Below are positions 8,513-18,112 of a stretch of DNA of 64,000 nt, in pieces. How positions within the stretch are numbered: the stretch's first letter is position 1; the number at the start of each line of letters is the position of its first letter. This stretch comes from CAVVIH01 sp963748295 (GTDB lineage: Bacteria; Acidobacteriota; Vicinamibacteria; Vicinamibacterales; 2-12-FULL-66-21): contig CAVVIH010000008.1 in the NCBI GenBank assembly GCA_963748295.1, positions 620,001-684,000 of the forward strand, read 5' to 3'. A program made the position numbers and the translations under genes. Under the pieces are notes generated by a model. The model was not told the DNA's origin and did not search any database. It saw only the letters and a list, made by a program, of their open reading frames with translations.

Positions 8513-10169
8513 ATGCGTCGAGCCGCCCTCGTCCGCGGATTCCTGGCAATTGCGCTGGTCCTGCTCCCTGGCAGCAGAGGTCTTCAAGTGTTCGCCATGC
8601 AGGGCGGGACCTACGAGCAGCTGGTGACGCTGTTCCGTGAATGGAGGGAATTCGAGCGTCCGAAGTTTCTCGACGGCGTTCCCGACTACACGCGGAGCGC
8701 GATGGCGTCCCAGCAGCGGGCGCTCCCCGAGTGGCAGGCGCGCCTCGAGCGGATCGACCGCAAGGGATGGTCGGTCCCGCAGCAGGTCGACTGGCATCTC
8801 GTGCGCGCCGAGATGAACGGGCTCGACTTCGATCATCGAGTCAGACGCCCGTGGGAGCGCGACCCGGCCTTTTACGTCTGGATCTTTTCCGCCCAGAGCG
8901 ACGTGCCGGCGCATGAAGGGCCGGTGATCCATGGCTGGATCGATCTCTGGAAATACCAATACCCGCTTGCGGCCAGGGATGCCGCGGAGCTTGCCGGGCG
9001 GATCGGCGCGATCCCGGCCCTGCTCGATCAGGCACGCCGCAACCTGACGGGGAACGCGCGCGATCTGTGGACGTCCGGCATTCGCGACTTCAGGACGCAG
9101 GGCGCGGACCTCGAGGAGCTGTCGCGCCGCGTCGCGGGAACCAGCGCGGACCTCGACCGCGCGATTGCTGCGGCCCGCCGCGCCACCGACGACTTCCGCG
9201 GATGGCTGGAGCGATCGGCATCGGCAAAGACCGGCCCCTCAGGCATCGGCAAGCAGCACTACGACTGGTACATGCGCCACGTGCAGCTCGTGCCGTTTTC
9301 CTGGGAGCAGCAGGTCACCCTGACCGAGCGCGAGCTGGCGCGTGCGCACTCATCGCTGCGGCTCGAGGAGAACCGCAATCGCGGGCTGCCGCAGCTCGAG
9401 CGGATTGCCAGCCCTGAGGAGTACCGACCGTCGCTTGAACGATGCGGTGACGAAGTACATGCGCTTCCTCGAGAAGGAGGACATCCACGCGTTGAAGCCC
9501 TGGATGGATCCGGCGCTGCGCGCGGTGAACGGGCAGTACACGCCGGCCGCGCCCGGTCAGATCCGCAACTTCTTCAACGAAGTGACCTACCGCGATCCTC
9601 TGGTGATGCGGACGCACATGCATCACTGGATCGAGCTGGCCCGCATGCGCGAGGAGCCCCACCCGAGCGCGATCCGCTCGGTGGCGCCGCTGTCCAACAT
9701 CTACGCGTCGCGGTCCGAGGGCTTCGCCACCGGCGTCGAGGAGATGCTGATGCACGCCGGCCTGTTCGACGATGCGCCGCGATCGCGCGAGCTCGTGTGG
9801 GTCATGCTGGCGCAGCGCGCCGCGCGTGCCCTCAGCGGTCTTCGCCTGCACGCCAACGAGTTCACGATGGAGCAGGCGGTCGAGCACGCGACGAAATGGA
9901 CGCCGCGCGGGTGGCTCCCGGATGGCGACCTGGTCCGCGGCGAACAGCTTCTCTACCTGCGACAGCCGGGATACGGAACGAGCTATCTCACCGGAAAGAT
10001 CGAGATCGAGGAGCTAATGGCCGAGCGGGCGCTGCAAATGGGCGACAAGTTCACCATCAGGCGGTTCTTCGACGAGTTCTTTGGCGTGGGCGTCATCCCG
10101 GTGGTGCTCGCGCGATGGGAGATGACCGGTGTGAAGCCGCCTCTGCTTGGCGGAGAGCAGGCCCGATGA
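8513..10169 (+). CDS. DUF885-like secreted protein (one frameshift)
   Basis: The start at 8513 has a good ggagg site. An N-terminal hydrophobic signal (VRGFLAIALVLLPGS) leads a mostly helical protein of about 550 residues. The C-terminal half resembles DUF885 proteins, with the motif EGFATGVEEMLMHAG and a terminal FTIRRFFDEFFGVG segment; some members look like metallo-hydrolases, so a peptidase-like role is possible. The frame breaks near 9427-9431. Dropping one c of accg restores EEYRRRLNDAVTKYMRF and continues to 10169. Confidence 0.75.
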
Positions 10170-10180
10170 GCGAACACTTG

Positions 10181-10210
10181 TAGCGCTGGCCTTCAGGCCT
10201 GCCGGCTACG
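10181..10210. repeat. REP-like short palindromic element
   Basis: The sequence tagcgctggccttcaggcct holds a ggcc-ttca-ggcc hairpin flanked by tagcgc and ggctacgcta. It shares the tagcgc...cttcag core with the element at 18113-18240. It sits between convergent stops of the DUF885 gene and the permease gene. Confidence 0.5.
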
Positions 10211-11515
10211 CTACGGCTGGCGCCGAAACGCGAAGATTGCCGAGGCGATGGCAACCAGGATCGCGAACGCGATCCATTCCGCCCGCGTGACGCTCGTCAG
10301 CATCCAGCCGATCACCGCGCACGCGAGCACGATCACCAGCGCCGGCGCGGGAACGCGGAACGGCGTGCCGCCGGCACGGACGTCGCGGCGGCGAAGCTCC
10401 CACGTCGCGATGCAGCACGTGCCATAGAGCACGAGTGTAGAAAGGCTGGCGAGAATCGCCAGCCGCTCGAACGTGCTCGTGATCGCAAACGCCAGGACGA
10501 CCGCGCACTGCACCAGGATCGCGACGAACGGCGATCGGTGGATCGGGTGGAGCCGGGTGAGCGCGGACGGCAGGAGTCCATCGCGGGCGAAGGCAAACAG
10601 CATGCGCGGTGCGGCCAGGATCATCGCTCCGGCATGGCCGAGCATGGAGATCACCGCACCGACCAGCAGCAGCTGCCGTGCCCAGCCGCCCAGCGCCACG
10701 CCGGCGGCCTCGGCGAGCGGCGCGGCCTTCGAGGTTGCGAGCGCCGGTCCCAGCACCCCCTGCGCGACGAACTGCAGCGCCGCGTAGAGCGCGGTAATCG
10801 CGACCATCGCGAGGAGGATCGCGCGCGGCACCGTTCGCGCCGGATCCTTCACTTCGCCGCCCGGCACCAGCGCCGCTTCGATCCCGGCGAATGCGAAGAT
10901 CAGCAGGATGCTGCTGCGCGCGAGCGTCGGCATGTCCGGGGGATTCACGATCGCCAGGTTGTCCGCGTCGATGGCGAACAGTCCGCCAGCGATGAGCAGG
11001 AACAGCGGCAGGAGCTTCGCGATGGTCAGCGCCGTGTTCACGCGTGCGCCGCGCTCGACGCCGAAAATGTTGACGGCGGCGAACACCGCGTAAATCAGGA
11101 CGAGCACCGCCGCGGATGCCGCGCGCGAGGCCAGCGCCGGCACGAGCACGCCGAGGTTGCCGACGAGCACGGTCGCGACCGCCGCCATCACGAACGTGAG
11201 GAGCATCCAGAGCAGGAAGCCGGCGACGAACCCGGCGAACGGTCCGAACGCCACCTGGATGTATGCGTACGGCCCGCCGGTCATCGACACGCGGCTTCCG
11301 GCCTCCGCCATGCACAGCACGATGAGGCTCATCGCCACCGCGCACAGCAAGTACGCGATCGGCGCGGTCGCGCCGAGCGTCGCCGCCATGTCGGCCGGCA
11401 GGCGGAAAATGCCGCCGCCGATCGTGACGTTGACGATGCTCGCCGCCAGCGCGACGGTGCCGATGGAACGCAGCAGCGAGGATTCGGACGAGGATGCGCC
11501 CGCCGTAGCGATCAA
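10211..11515 (-). CDS. APC-superfamily amino acid/polyamine permease
   Basis: The 434-residue polytopic membrane protein has about 12 predicted helices. The first carries the APC substrate motif ASIVNVTIGGGIFRLP, and SMTGGPYAYIQVAFGPFAGFVAGFLLW marks helix 3. A later FAFAGIEAALVPGGEVKDPARTVPRA segment is also typical of the amino acid transporter branch. It should move amino acids or amines into the cell by proton symport or exchange; specificity cannot be read from sequence. The start ATG overlaps the stop of the upstream lipoprotein gene by four bases (ATGA), indicating coupled translation. Confidence 0.9.
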   Translation of the reverse strand: MIATAGASSSESSLLRSIGTVALAASIVNVTIGGGIFRLPADMAATLGATAPIAYLLCAVAMSLIVLCMAEAGSRVSMTGGPYAYIQVAFGPFAGFVAGFLLWMLLTFVMAAVATVLVGNLGVLVPALASRAASAAVLVLIYAVFAAVNIFGVERGARVNTALTIAKLLPLFLLIAGGLFAIDADNLAIVNPPDMPTLARSSILLIFAFAGIEAALVPGGEVKDPARTVPRAILLAMVAITALYAALQFVAQGVLGPALATSKAAPLAEAAGVALGGWARQLLLVGAVISMLGHAGAMILAAPRMLFAFARDGLLPSALTRLHPIHRSPFVAILVQCAVVLAFAITSTFERLAILASLSTLVLYGTCCIATWELRRRDVRAGGTPFRVPAPALVIVLACAVIGWMLTSVTRAEWIAFAILVAIASAIFAFRRQP

Positions 11516-11904
11516 GCGTCGTGCGCCTGCGCCGTCGGCGGCTTCACCGAGATCGTGAAGTCGCGGCGTGGATCGAGATCGGACTTGTTGATTTTCGTCT
11601 CGGCGGGCTGCTTCGTCACGACCTCGCCGGGCCGCAACTCGAGCTCGAGACGATAGGTGCCTTCAGGCACCTTGATCGTAAAACCGCCGTTGGCGCCGGT
11701 GGTGGCCTCGAAGCGCGCGCCGGAGGTCGTGTCGATGGCGGTGACCTTGCGATCCAAAACGGCGGCGTTCGTATCGGTCGAGACGATGCCGGCAATCGTG
11801 CCGCCGACGGCCATCTTGCTGCCGGGGCTCAGCACGGGGCCCGGGTGGCATGCGGCGGCGGCGAAAACGGTGCACAACAACAGGGCGTTGATCGGCCTCA
11901 TCAT
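11512..11904 (-). CDS. Lipoprotein with carboxypeptidase-regulatory-like domain
   Basis: A 130-residue protein. The signal sequence MMRPINALLLCTVFAAAAC ends in a lipobox cysteine. The mature part is a single Ig-like carboxypeptidase-regulatory fold (GGTIAGIVSTDTNAAV, then GANGGFTIKVPEGTYRLELEL) as found in outer-membrane and surface proteins. No catalytic residues are seen, so a binding or structural role is likely. It is the first gene of a two-gene unit with the permease, overlapping it by four bases. Confidence 0.75.
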   Translation of the reverse strand: MMRPINALLLCTVFAAAACHPGPVLSPGSKMAVGGTIAGIVSTDTNAAVLDRKVTAIDTTSGARFEATTGANGGFTIKVPEGTYRLELELRPGEVVTKQPAETKINKSDLDPRRDFTISVKPPTAQAHDA

Positions 11905-11974
11905 GGCCGTAGCCTAACACCTCAGACAGAACTATTACAGTCGCCGCGCCGGAGGCCTGTTATCGTCGCCGAAC

Positions 11975-12832
11975 ATGATGCCCGAGACGATCGCCCCGGC
12001 GGCGCGGCCTCTGCTGTACGGCCGCAAGTATCAGAAAGGCCTGAACATCACGACCACGGTTGCGATGGCCGGGTTCCACGTCGGCGGCGTGGTGGCGTTC
12101 TTTTTCATCGACGCGGGCGCGATCCTCACGGCGGCGATCCTTTACTGCGTTGCCGGGATGCTCGGCATCGGCATGGGCTATCACCGGCTGCTCACGCACC
12201 GCGGCTACAGGACGTACAAACCGGTGGAGTACTTCCTGACGTGGTGCGGCACCCTGGCGCTCGAGGGCGGCCCGGTGTTCTGGGTGGCCACGCATCGGAT
12301 CCATCACCAGCACTCGGACCGCGACGGCGATCCGCACACACCGCGTGAAGGTACCTGGTGGGCGCACGCCGGCTGGATCCTCAGCGGCGAAGGGCTGCAT
12401 CACGATGCCGCGGTGCTGGCCCGCTACGTCCCCGATCTCATGCGCGATCCGGTGCAGATGTGGCTCTCCCGCTGGCACTGGACCTCGAACGTCGTCGTCG
12501 GCCTCGCCCTGCTCGCCTGGGGCGGCGTGCCCTACGTGCTGTGGGGCATTTTTCTCCGCGTGACGCTCGGCCTGCACGCGACGTGGCTGGTGAACTCGGC
12601 GACGCACAAGTGGGGGTCGCGGCGGTTCGCGACGCGTGACGACTCGACGAACAACTGGTGGGTCGCGCTGCTGACGTTCGGCGAGGGCTGGCACAACAAC
12701 CATCACGCGCATCCCACCAGCGCGAGACACGGCCTGGCGTGGTACGAGATCGATTTCAACTGGATCGGTATCCGCACGCTCGAGGCATGTGGGCTCGTCT
12801 GGGATGTCAAGCGGGCGCCGCTCGAATCCTGA
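11975..12832 (+). CDS. Acyl-CoA (delta-9 type) fatty acid desaturase
   Basis: The 285-residue membrane di-iron desaturase has all three histidine boxes: HRLLTHR, HRIHHQH and HNNHHAH. Four membrane segments surround them. The spacing matches acyl-CoA/acyl-lipid delta-9 desaturases, which put a cis double bond into membrane acyl chains using O2 and reduced ferredoxin or cytochrome b5. No fused cytochrome b5 domain is present. The gene is alone in its direction up to the sensor kinase and may adjust membrane fluidity. Confidence 0.9.
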   Translation: MMPETIAPAARPLLYGRKYQKGLNITTTVAMAGFHVGGVVAFFFIDAGAILTAAILYCVAGMLGIGMGYHRLLTHRGYRTYKPVEYFLTWCGTLALEGGPVFWVATHRIHHQHSDRDGDPHTPREGTWWAHAGWILSGEGLHHDAAVLARYVPDLMRDPVQMWLSRWHWTSNVVVGLALLAWGGVPYVLWGIFLRVTLGLHATWLVNSATHKWGSRRFATRDDSTNNWWVALLTFGEGWHNNHHAHPTSARHGLAWYEIDFNWIGIRTLEACGLVWDVKRAPLES

Positions 12833-12889
12833 TGTGCTGCTCGCATCGCCCGAAGGGAATCTGTCTCCATTTCGGGTTTGCCCTGTACT

Positions 12890-15800
12890 ATGGGGTCGAC
12901 GGTTCGGACGATGGTACCCGAGGGCCAGACGCCTGGCACCCGCCGGCCTCCCGAGCGGCGGCTGACCGCCGAGTATGTCGCGGCGCGCGCCCTGCTCGAC
13001 GCGACGACGATTGACGAGGCCGCCCCGAGAATCATCCAGGCGATCTGCGAAGCGCTCGGCTGGGAGCACGGCGCGCTCTGGACGATCGACCGCGAAGCGG
13101 ACGTGCTCCGTTGCGCTGAAATCTGGACCTCTCCCCAACTGCAGTTCCGCGAGTTCGACGCGATCAGCCGCCGGCTGACGTTTCCGCGCGGCATCGGTCT
13201 TCCAGGCCGCGTCTGGACCAGCGGCGAGCCTGCCTGGATCCCTGACGTCGTTCACGACACGAATTTCCCGCGGGCGGTCATTGCCGCTCGTGAAGGCCTC
13301 CACGCCGCGTTCGGGTTCCCCGTGCTGGTGCGCGGCGAAGTCGTCAGCGTGATGGAGTTCTTCAGCCGCGAAATCCGCGAGCCCGACGACGATCTGCTCT
13401 CGATGCTGTCGACGGTCGGCAACCAGATCGGCATGTTCATGGACCGCTGTCGCGCGCAGGAGGAGCGCGATCGGTTCTTCACCCTGTCGCTCGACATGTT
13501 GTGCATCGTCGGGTTCGACGGTTGCTTCAAGCGCGTCAATCCAGCCTGGCAGCGCGTCCTCGGCTACAGCGAGGAAGACTTGCTGTCGCGGTCGTACATT
13601 GACTTCGTTCATCCCGACGATCGCCCGGCCACGCGCGCCGAAGCGCGGAAGCTCGCCGAAGGGAAACAGGTCGTCTATTTCGAGAATCGCTTTCTGCACA
13701 AGGACCGGACGGTGCGCTGGCTGCTCTGGGCGTCGGCGCCTATTCCCGAACAACAGGTCGTGTATGGCGCGGCACGGGATATCACCGAACGAAAAGCGGC
13801 TGAGGAAACGATGGCGCAAGATGCCCGCGCGCTCGAAGACCAGGCATCGAGGCTGGCACAGCTCGTACGGGAGCTGGAAACCGCCAAGCGCCGCGCCGAG
13901 GACGCCACGGAGATGAAGAGCGCATTCCTCGCAAACATGAGCCACGAGATCCGGACGCCGCTCAACGCGATCCTCGGGATGACGACGCTCGCGCTCCAGA
14001 CCAGCCTCTCAGCGGAACAGCAGGACTACCTGACTACAGTGAAGTCGTCGTCCGAGTCGCTGCTGGCGATTGTCAACGACATCCTGGACTTCTCGAAGAT
14101 CGAGGCGCGGCGCCTCGAGCTGGAGCACGCCGAGCTCGACCTTCGCGAGACGGTCGGCGACGCGGCGAAGGCGCTTGCGATTCGCGCGGCCGAAAAAGGC
14201 ATCGAGCTCGCCTGCGACGTCAGCGCCGACGTACCGGACGCGGTCCTCGGCGATGCCGGCCGTCTTCGCCAGGTCCTCTTGAATATCCTGGGCAACGCGG
14301 TCAAGTTCACGACGGAGGGGGAGGTCGTGCTTCGCGTGGACGTCGAGGAAACCAGCGGTCCGGGCACGAGATTGCGCTTCAGCGTCAGCGACACAGGAAT
14401 CGGGATTCCGCCAGGGAAACAGTCGCAGATCTTCGAGTCGTTTACCCAGGCTGACAGCTCCACCACCCGCCGCTACGGCGGCACCGGGCTGGGTCTCGCG
14501 ATCGCGCTTCGGCTCGTCGAGCTGATGGGTGGCCGGTTGTGGGTCGAGAGCGAGGTGGGCCGTGGCAGCACGTTCCATTTCACGGCGATGTTCGGGCGCC
14601 CGAAGGCGCAGGCGCCTGCTTCGGACGCGAAAAGACCGCAGGCGTTGGAAGGGCTCAGGATTCTCGTCGTCGACGACAACGAGACGAACCGCCGGATCCT
14701 CGAGGAGATGCTCGCAAGCTGGCACATGAAGCCGGAGGCGACGAGCGATGCCCGGGCCGCGATCGCCAGACTGCAAAAGGCTTCACCGGGCGAACGATTT
14801 CACGTCGTGATCTCCGACAGCCAGATGCCCGACGTGGATGGCTTCGCGCTGGCCCGGTGGATCAAGCAGGATCGTCAGCTGCGATCGATTCCCGTCGTCC
14901 TGCTGACGTCGGCCGGTCAGGCCGGAGACGCCGAGCGCTGCCGCCGAATCGGCGTCGACGCGTATCTCACGAAGCCGGTGAAGCACTCGGACCTGCTCGA
15001 CACTCTCGTGACGCTCGTCGGCGTGTCGACCAGACGCCGGCTGCCGCGTTCAACCGCACGATCGACCACGGCGTCGCCGGGCCGAGCGCTTCGGATTCTG
15101 GTTGCCGAAGACAATCCGGTGAACCGAAAGCTGGTCACGACGCTGCTGCAGAAACGCGGGCACAGCGTCAGAGCCGTGGAGAACGGACGCGAAGCGGTCA
15201 GCGCGGTCCGGACGGCGAGGGCGCCTGGCTTCGATGTCGTGGTCATGGACCTGCAGATGCCCGAGATGAGTGGACTCGAAGCCACGCGCGATATTCGCGC
15301 CCGCGAGAGTCCGTCCGCCGGGCGCCTCCCGATCGTGGCGCTCACTGCCCACGCCATGCAGAGCGATCGTGAGCGGTGCGTCGAAGCGGGAATGGACGGT
15401 TATCTGTCGAAGCCGATCGACGTCGACGAGCTGATCGCGACGGTCGAGCGCTTCGGAAGCGATGTGTCGGAAAGCCGCGCGGAAACCCCGGCGAGCGCCA
15501 AAGCGACCTTTGACGAGCAGGCAGCTCTTGCCTACACAGGCGGGGACCGTCCGCTCCTGATGCGCATCATCCGGCTGTTCCGTGCAGATTGCCCGCCGGC
15601 TCTCCGGCGCATTCGGCGCGCCGTATCGCAGCAGAACGGCGAGGCCCTTCGGATGGCGGCGCATGCCCTGAAAGGATCTCTGGCGACCGTTGGCGCAGCC
15701 GCCAGCCGCGAGACGGCGGCCGAACTCGAGCAGATGGGCCGGGCGAACCGGTTCGACGATGCGGAGTCTGGATACCGCCGACTCCGTGAACAACTGATCC

Positions 15801-15910
15801 TTCTCGAAGGAGCATTCACAGCCGCCGGCCTCGTTCCGCGCGCGAGGCCTTCGCGGAAATCACGCCGCCGCATCAACGTCTCTGCGCGCACGAAGCGGAG
15901 CCGATCGTGA
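12890..15910 (+). CDS. Hybrid sensor histidine kinase: GAF-PAS-HisKA-HATPase-REC-REC-Hpt
   Basis: The protein has about 1,006 residues. In order: GAF (about 30-170), PAS/PAC (about 200-305), HisKA with H352 in NMSHEIRTPLNAILGM, HATPase (N box, DTGIGIP, GGTGLGLA), receiver 1 with D643 (SDSQMPDVDG), receiver 2 with D787 (MDLQMPEMSG) and a C-terminal Hpt domain with H925 (HALKGS). No TM helix is seen, so it is a soluble sensor with a full phosphorelay in one chain. The start is uncertain (TTG 12878, ATG 12890 or ATG 12911); none has a strong ribosome site. The stop overlaps the next gene by four bases, so the Hpt probably feeds that receiver protein. Confidence 0.92.
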   Translation: MGSTVRTMVPEGQTPGTRRPPERRLTAEYVAARALLDATTIDEAAPRIIQAICEALGWEHGALWTIDREADVLRCAEIWTSPQLQFREFDAISRRLTFPRGIGLPGRVWTSGEPAWIPDVVHDTNFPRAVIAAREGLHAAFGFPVLVRGEVVSVMEFFSREIREPDDDLLSMLSTVGNQIGMFMDRCRAQEERDRFFTLSLDMLCIVGFDGCFKRVNPAWQRVLGYSEEDLLSRSYIDFVHPDDRPATRAEARKLAEGKQVVYFENRFLHKDRTVRWLLWASAPIPEQQVVYGAARDITERKAAEETMAQDARALEDQASRLAQLVRELETAKRRAEDATEMKSAFLANMSHEIRTPLNAILGMTTLALQTSLSAEQQDYLTTVKSSSESLLAIVNDILDFSKIEARRLELEHAELDLRETVGDAAKALAIRAAEKGIELACDVSADVPDAVLGDAGRLRQVLLNILGNAVKFTTEGEVVLRVDVEETSGPGTRLRFSVSDTGIGIPPGKQSQIFESFTQADSSTTRRYGGTGLGLAIALRLVELMGGRLWVESEVGRGSTFHFTAMFGRPKAQAPASDAKRPQALEGLRILVVDDNETNRRILEEMLASWHMKPEATSDARAAIARLQKASPGERFHVVISDSQMPDVDGFALARWIKQDRQLRSIPVVLLTSAGQAGDAERCRRIGVDAYLTKPVKHSDLLDTLVTLVGVSTRRRLPRSTARSTTASPGRALRILVAEDNPVNRKLVTTLLQKRGHSVRAVENGREAVSAVRTARAPGFDVVVMDLQMPEMSGLEATRDIRARESPSAGRLPIVALTAHAMQSDRERCVEAGMDGYLSKPIDVDELIATVERFGSDVSESRAETPASAKATFDEQAALAYTGGDRPLLMRIIRLFRADCPPALRRIRRAVSQQNGEALRMAAHALKGSLATVGAAASRETAAELEQMGRANRFDDAESGYRRLREQLILLEGAFTAAGLVPRARPSRKSRRRINVSARTKRSRS

Positions 15911-16761
15911 ACAGGATTCTGATAGTCGACGACGACCCGGTCACCCGGGAGGTGCTGCGCAGCGTCCTCGACAAGGCAGGTTTCTCCGTGAAGGTCGCGA
16001 ACGACGGCCTCGAGGCGCTCAAGGCGTTGCGGAACCGCCGCTTCGATTTGCTGCTCCTCGATGTCTGGATGCCGCGGATGAACGGGCTGGACCTGCTCGC
16101 ACGACTCCGGACCCGGAAGACGCGCCCTCGCGTGGTCGTCATGACCTCCGATGACGCTCCGGCGACGCTTCTCGAAGCCGTGCGTCAGCAGGCGTTCAAG
16201 TACATACACAAGCCGATTACGTCGGCCGAGCTGCTGCAGACCGTCCATGATGTTCTTCACGCCGCCGACGCACCACTGATTGAAGTGGTATCGGCGCGGC
16301 CTGAGTGGGTCGAGCTGGTGCTCCCGTGCCGCCGGGAAGCAGTCGAACGCATCCAGGCCGTCATGGCGCACCTCGATGCCGATCTCGCTTCCGACGTTCG
16401 CGAGTCGATCGCGTATGCGTTCCGCGAGCTCCTGATGAATGCCATCGAATGGGGCGGCCGGCTCGATCCCGAACGGAGAGTACGCGTGTCGTATCTGCGG
16501 GCCCGGCGAATGCTGCTGTACCGCATCGCCGACCCCGGACCTGGTTTCAACATCGACGACCTCCCGCACGCCGCCATTGCGGCGCCCCCCGACGATCCGA
16601 TCGGGCACGAGCGTGTTCGGGAGGAGAAAGGGATGCGCCCGGGAGGGTTCGGCCTGTTGCTCGTGCGCGGCAGCGTCGACGAGCTGATCTACAACGAGAA
16701 ACGGAACGAGGTCGTGTTCGTGAAGTATCTCGACGATGTGGCCTCACCGGGCGTGGCGTAG
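15907..16761 (+). CDS. Response regulator with C-terminal HATPase-like domain
   Basis: The 284-residue protein begins with GTG inside the preceding stop. Residues 3-120 are a receiver domain with D8/D9, phospho-acceptor D52 (LLLLDVWMPRMNG), T84 in VVMTSDD and K103 in HKPIT. The C-terminal half (about 140-270) is a GHKL ATPase fold of the anti-sigma-kinase type: AYAFRELLMNAIEWGG is the N box and IADPGPGFN the G1 box, followed by GGFGLLLVRG. There is no HisKA region. It probably acts by phosphorylation-gated binding of a partner rather than by DNA binding. Confidence 0.85.
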   Translation: MNRILIVDDDPVTREVLRSVLDKAGFSVKVANDGLEALKALRNRRFDLLLLDVWMPRMNGLDLLARLRTRKTRPRVVVMTSDDAPATLLEAVRQQAFKYIHKPITSAELLQTVHDVLHAADAPLIEVVSARPEWVELVLPCRREAVERIQAVMAHLDADLASDVRESIAYAFRELLMNAIEWGGRLDPERRVRVSYLRARRMLLYRIADPGPGFNIDDLPHAAIAAPPDDPIGHERVREEKGMRPGGFGLLLVRGSVDELIYNEKRNEVVFVKYLDDVASPGVA

Positions 16762-16782
16762 CGCGTTCCGACGATGACCCCG

Positions 16783-16866
16783 CTATCGTCCGCGCATGAG
16801 GGTGGAGGCGAGAAACACTCCCCACTGCTCCAGCAGAATCCGCTTCATCCGTCTCGATCGTCGCAT
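16783..16866 (-). CDS. Possible 27-residue basic peptide downstream of the NHLP-like gene
   Basis: An ATG frame encodes MRRSRRMKRILLEQWGVFLA followed by STLMRGR. It begins 29 bases after the stop of the NHLP-like gene on the same strand, with agg about nine bases upstream of ATG. It could be the short second cistron of a peptide locus or just chance. Nothing else supports it. Confidence 0.25.
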   Translation of the reverse strand: MRRSRRMKRILLEQWGVFLASTLMRGR

Positions 16867-16894
16867 CGCGTCACCTAATCGACCTGAACAACCT

Positions 16895-17101
16895 TCAGTG
16901 GACCGTCGGCTGAGCCAGAGTTGAGCGCCAGACATCGGGACTGGCCTGGACCAACCCCTCTACTTCGTCCAGCGTGAACTCGATGTCGGCCGAGAGATAG
17001 AGACCCATCAGCACTTCGATCGGAGACATGGCAAATCGATCGCACAGATCCCGGTCGGTCAGCAGCGTGTGGATGACGAAGCTCACGGCGTGTTGCGACA
17101 T
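16895..17101 (-). CDS. Os1348/NHLP-clan leader-like small protein
   Basis: A 68-residue protein beginning MSQHAVSFVIHTLLTDRDLCD. The pattern (S-x-x-x-V-I-x-x-LLTD-x-x-L, then P-x-x-x-L, then FTLDEVEGL) matches the Os1348-like branch of nitrile-hydratase-leader-like peptides, known as RiPP precursor leaders or orphan small proteins. The C-terminal tail QASPDVWRSTLAQPTVH is short, with no GG cleavage site and no Cys for lanthionine formation. No modifying enzyme or peptidase-transporter lies in the window. The family assignment is from memory of its pattern. Confidence 0.5.
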   Translation of the reverse strand: MSQHAVSFVIHTLLTDRDLCDRFAMSPIEVLMGLYLSADIEFTLDEVEGLVQASPDVWRSTLAQPTVH

Positions 17102-17252
17102 GGCTGGCGGCGTCCTTTTCTGGATATGACCGTCCTTGCTATTCGTTACGTGCCGGCAGGCTGAACGGATTTCAGGGACGCGGCTCGACTTGATTCAGCT
17201 CGACCGTGGCGACCGCATGGGTCAATCGGTATGAGGATGCCCAGCAGAGCAG

Positions 17253-18092
17253 TCAGTGTCGCCCGGATGCGGACGCGATCCCGGCGACAAACGTTTCGAT
17301 CGCCCCCCAATAGACTGCCGGGTCAGCGGGCAAGGCTTCGTTGTGATCGCCGCCCGGAATCGTCACAAACTTCTTCGGACTCTGTAACTCGCCGTATAAA
17401 CGCTGCCCGAGCCGATAGGGGATGACGCTGTCCCGATCGCCATGGATGACCAGTGTCGGCTGCGTGACCGATGCCATCCAGTTCGCGGTAGGGAAGCGAT
17501 ATGTGGACAGCCACGACAGCATCCAGAGCAACGGGTTGGTTTCGAGCACCGCGCGCATGTGCGGGAACCCGCTTTCGAGAACCACGCCGTCCGGTGGCCG
17601 GCGGCTCGCCGCATACGCGGCCATCGTCGCTCCGAGGGACCGGCCCCAGTAGAGGAGGGGAATGTCGGCGCGTCGCACGGACTGGTGGACGAACTGCAGC
17701 GTCGCATCGACGTCACGGTACAGTCCGGGTTCCGACGGCCGGCCGGTGCTCAGGCCGTATCCTCGATAGTCGATCGCCACCACCTCGAAGTGCCGTCGCC
17801 ACAGGCCGACGAGCACGTCGCACCACATCGACAGGTTGCCGCCGTTGCCGTGAAAGTACACGACCGTCGCGCGCGCATCGCGGCGCGGCAGCCGCCACAA
17901 GATCAGCCGTTCGCCGTCTGAGGTGACGATGACCTGCGCTTCGTAATCGACGCCTGACGATCGCGGCGTCACGTCCTCGCCATGGTGTGGAAAGAATGCG
18001 AGCCGGGGCTCCGCCTTGCGCACGAGCCATGCGAGCACGGCCAGCGCAACCAGCGCGAGGACGACCGGTATGGCGAACGTGGACGCGCGCAT
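17253..18092 (-). CDS. Membrane-anchored alpha/beta hydrolase
   Basis: The 279-residue protein has one N-terminal TM helix (VVLALVALAVLAWLV), then a serine-hydrolase fold. Visible features are the oxyanion motif YFHGNGGN, nucleophile elbow WGRSLGA, the acid in VIHGDRDSVIP and the catalytic histidine in GGDHNE. It belongs with the BEM46/ABHD13-like group. The substrate is unknown; an ester or lipid at the membrane is likely. The stretch 17102-17252 between it and the NHLP-like gene holds no gene I can see. Confidence 0.85.
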   Translation of the reverse strand: MRASTFAIPVVLALVALAVLAWLVRKAEPRLAFFPHHGEDVTPRSSGVDYEAQVIVTSDGERLILWRLPRRDARATVVYFHGNGGNLSMWCDVLVGLWRRHFEVVAIDYRGYGLSTGRPSEPGLYRDVDATLQFVHQSVRRADIPLLYWGRSLGATMAAYAASRRPPDGVVLESGFPHMRAVLETNPLLWMLSWLSTYRFPTANWMASVTQPTLVIHGDRDSVIPYRLGQRLYGELQSPKKFVTIPGGDHNEALPADPAVYWGAIETFVAGIASASGRH

Positions 18093-18112
18093 TTCAGAGA
18101 CAGTCTAGCTCT

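Noticed and set aside
11960..13945. 661-codon minus-strand frame opposite the desaturase and sensor kinase
   Set aside because: Arg/His/Pro-rich antisense shadow of two well-supported genes, with no domain.
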